From contig DCWA01000041.1 of assembly GCA_002327445.1 (NCBI GenBank), positions 194,986 through 258,985 on the forward strand: a stretch of DNA of 64,000 nt. Direction: 5' to 3'. Positions within the stretch are counted from its first letter, which is position 1. Every line of letters begins with the position of its first letter. This document shows positions 1 through 8,386 of the stretch, in pieces. A program made the translations under genes and the position numbers. The notes under the pieces were generated by a model that had not been told where the DNA came from, made no database searches, and was given only the letters and a program-made list of their open reading frames with translations. The DNA is from Desulfobacteraceae bacterium UBA2174. GTDB taxonomy: Bacteria > Desulfobacterota > Desulfobacteria > Desulfobacterales > UBA2174.

Positions 1-2019
1 GGCGAGGAACTGCAAGCGGCCTTGACCCGGTTTGAGGAAAACGACGACCTCCGCGGCCAGTGCCTCACTGTGGCCTACCTCATTGAAACGGCCGTTTTTC
101 AGTGGACCGACTCCGGCGACCTCGCCCAATGGCTCGCTCGGGCCGGCGAATTGCTGGCGACCGCCGGCCCGAGACCCTATTACACCTATGCCAAGGCCCT
201 CCTGTGGCGGCAGATCGGTTTGGGGCACATCTTCGGCAGCGGCGATTTGGCCAGCGGGATTTCCGCATGCCGTAACGCGCAGCTGCTGGCCCTGCGCATC
301 GGCGATGCCCATCTGCAACGCAGTGCCGCCATCCTCATGGCCTCGGCCCTCGCCTCTCTGGGAGAGGTGGCCGAGGCCGAGCAGGTCCTGACGCAAGGCC
401 GTGTTGGCATGGCGGAAAAGATTGCCCCCGAGTACCGGGCCATTTCCCATTTCGCCCATCTGCAACTGGCGCTGCTGGCGGGAAACCTCAGACGCGCGGA
501 CGGATTCCTGGAAAGCCTGCGGGAGGAAACCGAAACCTTCGGCCTCCTGTTTCTGTATCCGGTGATGCTGGAAATCCGGGGGCTGCTGCAGATCCAGAAG
601 GGCGCGTATGCCGAAGCCGAGGCCACTGTTCGCCACTGCCGCGACGTGGCCGTGATGATGGCCTCCGGATCCCGGATCGAAGCCCTGGCGTTGGGTCTGG
701 AAGCCATGATCCGCTACCACAGCGGCGACTTCGAGGGGGCGGCCCGGCTCTCGGCCCAAACCATCGAGAAGCTGGATGCCAGGGCTTGCGGTGGCCTGGA
801 CCGCCAGCGTGCCGGCCTGCTATTCGGCATCCTGAGTTGGCATCGGGGCGCCCATGACGAAGCGGGTCGCTGGCTGGAGGCGAGCCTCGCCCATTTCCTC
901 CGTCTGGCCAGCCCCATCGGTGCGGCGGAATGCCACCTGGCGCTGGCGCTGGCGGCCGAGAGCGGGAATCGCACCGCATCGATGCATGCCCACCTGTCCC
1001 AAGCCCTGGGCATCGTCCATGAGAAAGGCTACCGCCACCTGCGGGTAATGCGGCCTCAGGATGTGACCATGGCTTGCCGGCTGGCGCCAACCTTGCCTCC
1101 GGGGCCGCTGGCCGACGGCGCACGCCAACTGTTGAACACCGTGACGACGTTCTCCGCGGCACTGCCGGCGGAAACCGCCGGCAGCCGCGGCGAGACGCCG
1201 GTGCTCAGCGCCGCAGCCCGCCGTGCCCGCCTCCCGCGCCTGGAAATATCCACTCTCGGCGGGTTCACCGTCCACCGGGACGGTCGCCATCCGGTGGCGG
1301 AGGACGAATGGCACGGACACATGCCCAAGCTTCTGCTCAAAAGCCTCATCGTCCACGGCGCCACCGATGTGCCCAAGGAAGTGCTCATCGAGGACCTGTG
1401 GCCGGATACCGAGCCTGCAGCGGCGATGCAGCGCTTCAAGGTCACCCTCCATCGGCTGCGGTCTGCGCTGGAGTCCCGGATCGACCGCCGTTTCCGCTGG
1501 GCCTATGTCCGTCTCAAGGATCATCTCGTCTCCCTGGACCCGGAACTCTGCCGCATCGATGTCCAGCAACTCGAACAGTGCTCGGCCGCGCTGCAAACCC
1601 TGAGGCCGGGCGAGGACGACGAGCGGGTCCTGGCCTTGTGCCGGCAGGCCCACGGCATCTACCGCGGCGACCTGCTCCCGGAAGAGCCCTACATCCCCTG
1701 GGTCGAGGCCAAGCGCAACGCCCTGCGGGAGACGCACGTGGACATCCTCGGCCGCATGGCCGGCCTGCTGGAAGCCCGGGGGCAGACGGAGGAGGTCGTG
1801 GAGGTGCTGGCCGCCATAATCGAGGCCGCCCCGGCCCGCGAGGATGTCCTGCGGCGTCTGATGATCCTCTACCAGATCCGGGGGCAGCGCCTTCTTGCCT
1901 TGCAAACCTACGAAAAATTTAGAGATTTCCTTTCTTCCGACCTCGACACGGCGCCCGACCCGGCCACCACCCAGCTTTATCGCCGGCTCCAGCAGGACAC
2001 CACGGTAGGCCTTGGCTGA
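1..2019 (+). CDS. BTAD-domain transcriptional regulator, 5' end outside the window
   Basis: The reading frame is open to the first base of the window, so the true start lies upstream and this is a C-terminal fragment of about 672 residues. Residues up to about 390 are alanine/leucine-rich helical pairs typical of TPR repeats. From about residue 405 a winged-helix segment begins (LEISTLGGFTVHRDG), followed by a bacterial transcriptional activator domain with the signature DLWPDTEPAAAMQRFKVTLH and a helical tail containing YRGDLLPEEPYIPW. This is the SARP/AfsR-like or MalT-like large-regulator architecture; any N-terminal ATPase or sensor domain would be off-window. It ends 232 bases before the formate dehydrogenase gene on the same strand, so it could regulate that gene, but the sequence does not show this. 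Family confident, role unknown. Confidence 0.8.
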   Translation, partial: GEELQAALTRFEENDDLRGQCLTVAYLIETAVFQWTDSGDLAQWLARAGELLATAGPRPYYTYAKALLWRQIGLGHIFGSGDLASGISACRNAQLLALRIGDAHLQRSAAILMASALASLGEVAEAEQVLTQGRVGMAEKIAPEYRAISHFAHLQLALLAGNLRRADGFLESLREETETFGLLFLYPVMLEIRGLLQIQKGAYAEAEATVRHCRDVAVMMASGSRIEALALGLEAMIRYHSGDFEGAARLSAQTIEKLDARACGGLDRQRAGLLFGILSWHRGAHDEAGRWLEASLAHFLRLASPIGAAECHLALALAAESGNRTASMHAHLSQALGIVHEKGYRHLRVMRPQDVTMACRLAPTLPPGPLADGARQLLNTVTTFSAALPAETAGSRGETPVLSAAARRARLPRLEISTLGGFTVHRDGRHPVAEDEWHGHMPKLLLKSLIVHGATDVPKEVLIEDLWPDTEPAAAMQRFKVTLHRLRSALESRIDRRFRWAYVRLKDHLVSLDPELCRIDVQQLEQCSAALQTLRPGEDDERVLALCRQAHGIYRGDLLPEEPYIPWVEAKRNALRETHVDILGRMAGLLEARGQTEEVVEVLAAIIEAAPAREDVLRRLMILYQIRGQRLLALQTYEKFRDFLSSDLDTAPDPATTQLYRRLQQDTTVGLG

Positions 2020-2143
2020 AAGGCGATTCACACCGAAGCCGATCCGGTAACCTTTCTGTATCCTTCCATATGTTAAGAAAAACCGATAGTTTGGTTTTCT
2101 GCCTCCCCGCGGACACTTAACTGTATTTTTGGAAAATCGTCCC

Positions 2144-2160
2144 TCCCCCTTCGCGGGGGA
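2144..2160. repeat. short GC hairpin upstream of formate dehydrogenase
   Basis: TCCCCC and GGGGGA arms (6 bp) flank a five-base loop in the 232-base gap between the BTAD regulator and fdnG. It could be a weak terminator of the upstream gene or part of a 5' leader. No clear sigma-70 or sigma-54 promoter was recognised in this gap. Confidence 0.4.
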
Positions 2161-2251
2161 AGGCGCCCGTTGTCGGATACGGATGGCATGCGCCGCAATC
2201 CCCGAGTGGCGCATCTCCACATCAACCCGAGGACCAAGGGAGGATCGCGGT

Positions 2252-5200
2252 ATGGACGTCAGTCGCAGGAAATTCATTCAAATCTCCGGGGCCGCCGCTG
2301 CCGGAGTGGCCGTCAGCCATCTGGGCTTCGATCTTCGGCCGGTCAAGGCCCACGCCCAGATGCTGAAGACCCAGTACGCCAAGGAGACGACCACCATCTG
2401 CTGCTACTGCGGGGTCGGCTGCGGTGCCATCGTGCACACCAGCCGCCGCGGCGATGGCCGGGTGATCAACATCGAGGGTGATCCGGAGCATGTGATCAAC
2501 CGCGGTGCCTTGTGCTCCAAGGGATCGGCTCTCAAGCAGCTCACCGAGAACACCAACCGCCTCACCGAACCGATGTACCGGGCCCCCGGGGCCAAGGAGT
2601 GGAAGCAGGTCTCCTGGGACTGGGCCCTCGACCAGATCGCGCGGCGGGTCAAGGAGACCCGCGATGCCAACTTCGAACTGAAAAACGAAAAGGGCCAGAC
2701 CGTCAACCGCACCACGGCCATCGCCTCGGTGGGCTCGGCGGCCATGGACAACGAGGAGTGCTGGCTCTACCAGGCCCTGCTGCGTGCCATGGGGCTGGTG
2801 TACGTCGAACATCAGGCCAGGATCTGACACAGCGCCACGGTTGCGGCTCTGGCAGAGTCGTTCGGACGCGGTGCGATGACCAATCACTGGATCGACCTGA
2901 AAAACGCGGACGTGATCCTCATCATGGGAAGCAACGCCGCGGAAAACCATCCCATCAGCTTCAAGTGGGTCACCGAGGCCCAGAAGAACGGGGCCACCCT
3001 GATCAACGTGGACCCGCGCTTCACCCGCACATCGAGCAAGGCGGACATCTACGCCTCGCTGCGCTCGGGGACGGACATCGCCTTCCTGGGCGGGATGATC
3101 AAGTACATCCTGGACAACAAGCTCTACCACGAAGAGTATATGCTCAACTACACCAACGCGTCCTTCATCGTGGGCAAGGGCTTCGGGTTCAAGGACGGTC
3201 TGTTTACCGGATACGACGAGAAGAAGCGCGGCTACGACCAGAGCCAGTGGGCCTTCGAAATGGACGACAAGGGCGTCCCCAAGAAGGATCCGACCCTCAA
3301 GAATCCCCGCTGCGTGCTCAACCTGCTCAAGAAGCACTACGAGCGCTACACCACCAAACTCGTTTCCTCGGTGACCGGAACCCCGGAAGCGGACCTGCTC
3401 AAGGTGTACAAGGCCTACGGGGCCACCGGCAAACCGGACAAGGCTGCCACGATCATGTACGCCATGGGCTGGACCCAGCACACCGTGGGCGTGCAGAACA
3501 TCCGGTCCATGTGCATGATCCAGTTGCTGCTGGGCAACATGGGCGTGGCTGGCGGCGGGGTCAACGCCCTGCGCGGCGAATCCAACGTCCAGGGGTCCAC
3601 CGACCACGGTCTGCTCTTTCACATCCTGCCCGGCTATCTGCCCACCCCGTCGGCCTCGATTCCCTCGCTGGCGGTCTACAACGAGAAGAACACACCCAAG
3701 AGCAACGACCCGCGCTCGGCCAACTGGTGGCAGAACCGGCCCAAATACGTCGTCAGCCTGCTCAAGTCCTACTTCGGCGACAAGGCCACGGCCGAGAACG
3801 AATTCGGCTACGGCTGGCTGCCCAAGCTCGACGACGGCAAGGCCTACTCGTGGCTGGACATCTTCGACACCATGTACAACGGCAAGATCAGGGGATTCTT
3901 CTCCTGGGGCCAAAACCCGGCCTGCTCCGGTGCCAACTCCAACAAGACCCGCCAGGCCATGGCCAAGCTGGACTGGATGGTCAACGTCAACCTCTTCGAC
4001 AACGAAACCGGATCGTTCTGGCGCGGCCCCGGCATGAACCCGGCCGAGATCAAGACCGAGGTGTTCATGCTGCCGGCCTGCGTCTCGGTGGAGAAGGAGG
4101 GATCCATCTCCAACTCGGGCCGCTGGATGCAGTGGCGCTATGAGGGGCCCAAGCCGATGGGCAACAGCCGTCCGGACGGCGACATCATCCTGGAGCTGGG
4201 TCTCCGGCTAAAGGAACTCTACGCCGGGGGCGGCGCCTTCCCCGATGCCATCCTCAATCTCAAGTGGGACTACCTGACCAACCACAAGTACGATCCCCAC
4301 AAGGTGGCCAAGGAGATCAACGGCTACTGGCTGGTGGACAAGAAGATCGGCGATGTAACCTACAAGGCCGGCTCGCTGGTGGCGCCGGGCTTCGCCCTGC
4401 TCCAGGCCGACGGGTCCACCTCCTGCGGCAACTGGGTCTACTGCGGTTCCTACACGGACAAGGGCAACATGTCGGCCCGCCGGGGGCAGGAGGACGCCCC
4501 CAACAACATCGGGCTCTACCCGACTTTCGCCTGGGCCTGGCCGGTCAACCGCCGCATCATCTACAACCGGGCCTCCTGCGATCCCAAGGGCCAGCCGTAC
4601 AACCCGAATCGCTGGGTGGTCAAGTGGGATGCCGAGGGCAAGAAATGGGTCGGCGACGTTCCCGACGGGCCCTGGCCTCCTCCGCAGAACCCGGACGGCA
4701 GCCCCAACGAGGCCGGCCGCTACGCCTTCATCATGACCAAGGAGGGCTTCGGCCAGATCTACGGGCCGGGGCTCAAGGACGGCCCCTTCCCCGAGCACTA
4801 CGAACCGCTGGAATGCCCCATCGAAAAGAACCTGGTCAACGGGCAGCGGATGAGTCCGGTGGCGCCGGTCTACGGCACGGATGCCGACGCCCATATGACC
4901 TGCGATCCGCGCTTCCCCTATGTCGGCACCACCTACCGGGTCAGCGAGCATTGGCAGAGCGGCTTGATGACCCGCCCCCAGCCCTGGCTGCTCGAGCTGC
5001 AGCCCCAGATGTTCGTCGAGATGAGCGAAGAGCTGGCCGCCATGCGGGGGATCAAGAACGGCGAACGGGTCCTGGTGGCCTCGGCCCGCGGCGAGGTGAA
5101 ATGCACCGCCATCGTCACCAAGCGCTTCAAGCCGTTCAAGATCGGCGGCGCCGTGATCCACGAGGTGGGCATCCCCTGGCATTTCGGGTGGCGTTGGCCC

Positions 5201-5308
5201 GAGAGCGGTGAGGAGGAGAGCGCCAACCTGCTCACTCCGTCCACCGGCGATCCCAACACCCGCATCCCGGAATCCAAGGCCTTCATGGTCAACGTGACCA
5301 AGCTTTAG
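2252..5308 (+). CDS. fdnG: periplasmic formate dehydrogenase alpha subunit, selenocysteine-containing
   Basis: This is the molybdenum/tungsten bis-MGD catalytic subunit that oxidises formate to CO2. It runs 1,018 residues, close to E. coli FdnG (1,015), if the in-frame UGA at 2825-2827 is read as Sec192. The residues around the UGA (HQAR-I-Sec-HSATVAAL, then FGRGAMTNHW) match the Sec site of this family. Residues 4-10 (SRRKFIQ) plus an alanine-rich stretch form a twin-arginine export signal ending near AHA. C50, C53, C57 and C88 form the 4Fe-4S motif. ATG 2252 was chosen because it starts exactly at the Tat signal and follows an AGGGAGGA ribosome site. The beta subunit and fdhE follow. No cytochrome b subunit is present, which suggests a soluble periplasmic enzyme passing electrons to c-type cytochromes. 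Confidence 0.96.
2845..2859 (+). promoter_or_regulatory. candidate SECIS hairpin for fdnG
   Basis: GGCTCT and AGAGTC can pair (one G-U) around a GGC loop, beginning 17 bases after the UGA codon. An alternative pairing, TTGC with GCAG, exposes a loop containing GCUCU. Bacterial SECIS elements lie immediately downstream of the UGA inside the coding region. The position fits, but the folding was judged by eye. Confidence 0.5.
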
Positions 5309-5324
5309 AGAGGAGGTGATCCAG

Positions 5325-6044
5325 ATGGCCAAAGCCTTTTTTATCGATACCACCTTGTGCACGGCGTGCCGCGCCTGCCAGGTGGCCTGCAAGCAGTGGC
5401 ACGACCTGCCCGCCGAGGAGACGAAAAACCTGGGGACCCACCAGAACCCTCCGGATCTCTCCTTCAACACCTACAAACTGGTCCGGATGAACGAAAAGGT
5501 CATCGACGGGCAGCTGCGCTGGCTCTTTTTCCCGGAGCAGTGCCGCCACTGCATCGAAGCCCCCTGCCTGGAAGCATTGGGCGACCCGGGGGCGATCTAC
5601 CAGGATCCGGATACCGGGGCCATCCTCTACACCCGCCAGACGCGCCAGGCGGATGCCGATGCCATCATCGAGTCCTGCCCGTACCATATTCCGCGGAAAG
5701 GACCGGACGGCAGCGTGTCCAAGTGCGACATGTGCAACGACCGGGTCCACAACGGCCTGCTGCCCGCGTGCGTCCAGGCCTGCCCCACCGGAGCGATGAA
5801 TTTCGGCGAACGTGACGCCATGCTCGAAATGGCCAACAAGCGCCTGGAAGTGGTCAAGGCCAAGTATCCCCAGGCATTGCTGCTGGATCCGGATACGGTG
5901 AGCGTGATCTACCTGGTGGCCTTCCCGCCGGAAAACTACCACGAGTTCGCCATCGCGAGCCGTGAACCGTCGGGCGTCACCCGTCACATGGCCCTGCGCA
6001 AGATGGTGCGGCCCTTTGCCGCGGCCCTCTCGCATCTGGGTTGA
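5325..6044 (+). CDS. formate dehydrogenase beta subunit, four-cluster ferredoxin type
   Basis: This electron-transfer subunit of 239 residues wires the catalytic subunit to its acceptor. It carries the four Cys groups expected of the FdnH/HybA class: CTACRACQVACKQW near residues 12-25, CRHCIEAPC near 74, an isolated SCPYH near 118, then CDMCNDR and CVQACPTGA near 134-155. Unlike E. coli FdnH (294 residues) it ends without a hydrophobic anchor helix and has no signal peptide of its own. It would therefore be exported by riding with the Tat-bearing alpha subunit. ATG 5325 was preferred over an in-frame GTG at 5316 because AGGAGGTGAT sits directly upstream. It starts 16 bases after fdnG. Confidence 0.93.
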   Translation: MAKAFFIDTTLCTACRACQVACKQWHDLPAEETKNLGTHQNPPDLSFNTYKLVRMNEKVIDGQLRWLFFPEQCRHCIEAPCLEALGDPGAIYQDPDTGAILYTRQTRQADADAIIESCPYHIPRKGPDGSVSKCDMCNDRVHNGLLPACVQACPTGAMNFGERDAMLEMANKRLEVVKAKYPQALLLDPDTVSVIYLVAFPPENYHEFAIASREPSGVTRHMALRKMVRPFAAALSHLG

Positions 6045-6066
6045 TCCCCGAACCGTTGTCATCTAA

Positions 6067-6099
6067 AAGAGGGGAGGCGGCCGAGCCGCCTCCCCTCTT
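6067..6099 (+). terminator. strong hairpin between the Fdh beta subunit and fdhE
   Basis: A 15-bp perfect stem (arm AAGAGGGGAGGCGGC) closes on a three-base loop, but the downstream bases TTGTGC are not a T tract. It may be an attenuator or RNA-stability hairpin that lowers fdhE expression relative to the structural genes, rather than a full terminator. Confidence 0.6.
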
Positions 6100-6135
6100 G
6101 TGCACCTGAACCCGGGCAAACCGAAGGGAAAAACG

Positions 6136-7023
6136 ATGCTGGAAGATTGGGACCAACCGAGCGCGGAGCAGTTGGAGCGGGCCATCGCCGCGGCCCGGGA
6201 GGCCATGCCGGCCTATGACGATATTCTGGCATTCTATGGAAGGGTGTTCCAGGAACAGGCCACCGGCATCGAGGCGATCGCGGTGACGGTGGAGGCTCCG
6301 GATGCCGAACGGGTCGAGATCGCCCGCCGGGAAGGATTTCCCCTGGTCTCTCCGGCCGAATTACCGGTGGACCTGGCCCACGGGGCCGACCTGCTGGTCC
6401 GCTTGTGCCGGGCGGTGCAAGGCGCCACGGCACCCCTGGCGGCGGCGGCCGGCGCGATTCAAGCCGCCATCGACCAAAAACCCCTGGCCCCCGAGGAAAT
6501 GTTGCGGGCCCATCGGGAAGAAAATTCCGACCGATTTGCCGCCATGGCCGCCGCGCTGGGAATTCCGGTGGAGGTGCTGGCCTTTTTCGCCGATCAGAGC
6601 CTGGCCCCTTCGCTGGTCGTCGGCCGCCGTCTGCTGGCCGCCGGTTGGGAGCCGGACCTGACAAGAAGCAGGGGATTCTGCCCGATCTGCGGCAGCGCCC
6701 CGGCCCTGGGGGTACTGGAGGAGGACGGACGGCGCTTTCTGGTCTGCAGCGTTTGCCGGCAGCCCTGGCAGTTGCCCCGGGTGCGCTGCGCCGCCTGCGG
6801 CCAGACGAATGCCGAGAAGCTTTACTATATCTACAGCGAGGAAGAACCCGCCTACCGCATCGATGCCTGCGACGTCTGCCACCATTACATCAAGACGGTG
6901 GACCGCCGGCGACTGGCGCGTCCCTTCTATCCTCCCCTGGAGCAGTTACTCACCGTCCACCTGGACCTGGTGGCCGGTGAAAACCAGTTGACTCCGGTGT
7001 CCGGGGCCAACTGGGGGGATTGA
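6136..7023 (+). CDS. fdhE: formate dehydrogenase accessory protein FdhE
   Basis: FdhE-type protein of 295 residues (E. coli FdhE 309) needed to produce active Tat-exported formate dehydrogenase in the cytoplasm. The N-terminal half is helical. The C-terminal part holds a rubredoxin-like metal-binding array of paired cysteines: CPICGSAP, CSVCRQPW, CAACGQTN and CDVCHHY, matching the family's four CxxC motifs. ATG 6136 follows GAAGGGAAAAACG; the upstream in-frame extension reads into the hairpin and is not family-like. It directly follows the two structural genes, which is the classical arrangement. Confidence 0.93.
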   Translation: MLEDWDQPSAEQLERAIAAAREAMPAYDDILAFYGRVFQEQATGIEAIAVTVEAPDAERVEIARREGFPLVSPAELPVDLAHGADLLVRLCRAVQGATAPLAAAAGAIQAAIDQKPLAPEEMLRAHREENSDRFAAMAAALGIPVEVLAFFADQSLAPSLVVGRRLLAAGWEPDLTRSRGFCPICGSAPALGVLEEDGRRFLVCSVCRQPWQLPRVRCAACGQTNAEKLYYIYSEEEPAYRIDACDVCHHYIKTVDRRRLARPFYPPLEQLLTVHLDLVAGENQLTPVSGANWGD

Positions 7024-7045
7024 CCAGAACCGTCACCGGATAAGA

Positions 7046-7648
7046 TCAGGGGGCGGCGTTCATCTCCTTCAAGGCCGCCACGATAAGGTCCAGCTTGGGG
7101 CGCTCGTTGATGTCCCCCACGTGGATCTTGCGGATCTTGCCGCTCTTGTCGATGAAGATCAGGGCGCGCTCCGCCGTCCCGTCGCCGCGCAGCACCCCGT
7201 AGCGGTCGGCCACCTGGCCGTGGGGCCAGAAATCGGAGAGCACCGGGAACCAGATGTCGCCCATCTGCCGGGTCCATGCGAACAGTGTGGGAACGTTGTC
7301 CACCGTGATGCCGAGGATCACGGCGTCGTTTTGTTCGAAGAGGGGACGGGCGATGGTGTAGCCGGGCCACTGGTCGGAGCACACCGGCGTCCAGGCCGCC
7401 GGCACGAACGAGAGCATCACGTGCTTGCTGCCCCGGTAGCCGCTCAGGGTGATTTTCTCTCCCCCCACCGAGGGCAGGGTAAAATCCGGGGCCAACTCCC
7501 CTTCGGCCACCTTGAGCACGCTGTCAACGGGTTTCAGGTGCCCCACGTCGTAGATCTGCTCCTTGAAGGCGAGTGATTCGCCCAGAGCCGGCGCTGCTGC
7601 CGTTATCCCGAAAAGTGCCGCAATGAGAAGCCATCCCTTGGATTTCAT
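7046..7648 (-). CDS. exported peroxiredoxin-like AhpC/TSA protein
   Basis: Thioredoxin-fold protein of 200 residues with a cleavable signal peptide (KSKGWLLIAALFGITAAAPA, cut near ALG-ES). The body reads APDFTLPSVGGEKITLSGYR, then VMLSFVPAAWTPVCSDQWPG. The latter is the peroxiredoxin active-site region with the peroxidatic Cys in a TPVC context. It probably detoxifies peroxide in the cell envelope. ATG 7648 follows AAGGAGAGC; longer in-frame starts lack a signal peptide. It lies about 90 bases downstream of a second exported thiol-redox gene on the same strand, and the two probably form a small oxidative-stress unit. Confidence 0.85.
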   Translation of the reverse strand: MKSKGWLLIAALFGITAAAPALGESLAFKEQIYDVGHLKPVDSVLKVAEGELAPDFTLPSVGGEKITLSGYRGSKHVMLSFVPAAWTPVCSDQWPGYTIARPLFEQNDAVILGITVDNVPTLFAWTRQMGDIWFPVLSDFWPHGQVADRYGVLRGDGTAERALIFIDKSGKIRKIHVGDINERPKLDLIVAALKEMNAAP

Positions 7649-7672
7649 CGTTTTTTGCTCTCCTTCGGTCTG

Positions 7673-7717
7673 CCGATCAGACCGTTCGGACCGATCGGAC
7701 GGATCGGACGGATCAAA
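7673..7717. repeat. short tandem 9-mer array (GATCGGACG type)
   Basis: About five imperfect copies of a 9-base unit related to ACCGATCGG/ACGGATCGG lie between the two thiol-redox genes. It is low-complexity intergenic DNA. The phase is 9, so it is readable as DRSDRSDGS-like peptides in shadow frames that are not genes. Confidence 0.6.
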
Positions 7718-7737
7718 TGCATTGCTCCGGGCAGGCC

Positions 7738-8301
7738 TCACTTCATGCCGGCCTTGGCCATGACCTCATCGACGAAGCGAGCCGGGTCCGCGAATTCTCC
7801 CAGCTTGGCGTAGACCACGTCCGCCTTTCCCCCCGGGCCAAGCTTGATTCCCATGAAATAAGGCGTCCGCGGCTCCCCCAGGGCCTTGTGGATGGCGAAA
7901 TCGCCGTCAGGGAACAGCGGGAAGCGGACCTCGTAGGTGTCCCTGAAAAAATCCACTTCCATGGGCGAGTTGCCCACCCCGATGCCGATGAGCTTGACCC
8001 GGTTCCCCAGTCGCGGCGTGTCCAGCAGCAACTGGTATAGCTGATTGACCTTGGGCGCCTCGCGCTGGCAGTGGGGGCAGTACATGCTGAAGATTTCCAC
8101 GATGACCAGCTCGGCGGAAATATCCGCCGGATTGAAAGGGCCGTCTTTTTTGAGGCCCAGGTAGGTCCGCTGCGCCTCGACCTCCGGGCCTGTCAGGGAA
8201 ATGGCCGGCAACGGATCGCCGGCGCCCACCGGTTCGGCGTGGACCGGCATGGAAACGAGCAACACCGACGCAACGATCAGCATGAACAGGGGACCGCGCA
8301 T
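7738..8301 (-). CDS. exported thioredoxin-like (TlpA-type) redoxin
   Basis: Protein of 187 residues beginning with a signal peptide (PLFMLIVASVLLVSMPVHA). A thioredoxin fold follows, with active site FSMYCPHCQREAP: the CPHC motif near residues 73-76 is the DsbA/TlpA-type CxxC. A cis-Pro region (EPRTPYF) lies near residue 140. It likely reduces or exchanges thiols in the periplasm, possibly for cytochrome maturation or peroxide defence. The start is fixed by AAGGAGGTGCC before the ATG. It lies upstream of the peroxiredoxin, consistent with supplying it electrons, which is an inference. Confidence 0.85.
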   Translation of the reverse strand: MRGPLFMLIVASVLLVSMPVHAEPVGAGDPLPAISLTGPEVEAQRTYLGLKKDGPFNPADISAELVIVEIFSMYCPHCQREAPKVNQLYQLLLDTPRLGNRVKLIGIGVGNSPMEVDFFRDTYEVRFPLFPDGDFAIHKALGEPRTPYFMGIKLGPGGKADVVYAKLGEFADPARFVDEVMAKAGMK

Positions 8302-8386
8302 GGCACCTCCTTGCTTTCAGCCAAATGGAGAATCGGGCGGGATGGGATTCATGTTTCAGTAAACATAATCGTTTTCAAAATTCGGG

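Noticed and set aside
820..2277. 485-residue minus-strand frame opposite the BTAD regulator
   Set aside because: Antisense shadow; the plus-strand protein has recognisable winged-helix and BTAD motifs.
2825..2827. TGA splitting fdnG (and those in fdhA, mvhD, hdrA) as pseudogene stop codons
   Set aside because: All four sit exactly at family Sec/Cys sites, frames continue with conserved sequence, and hairpins follow at SECIS distance.
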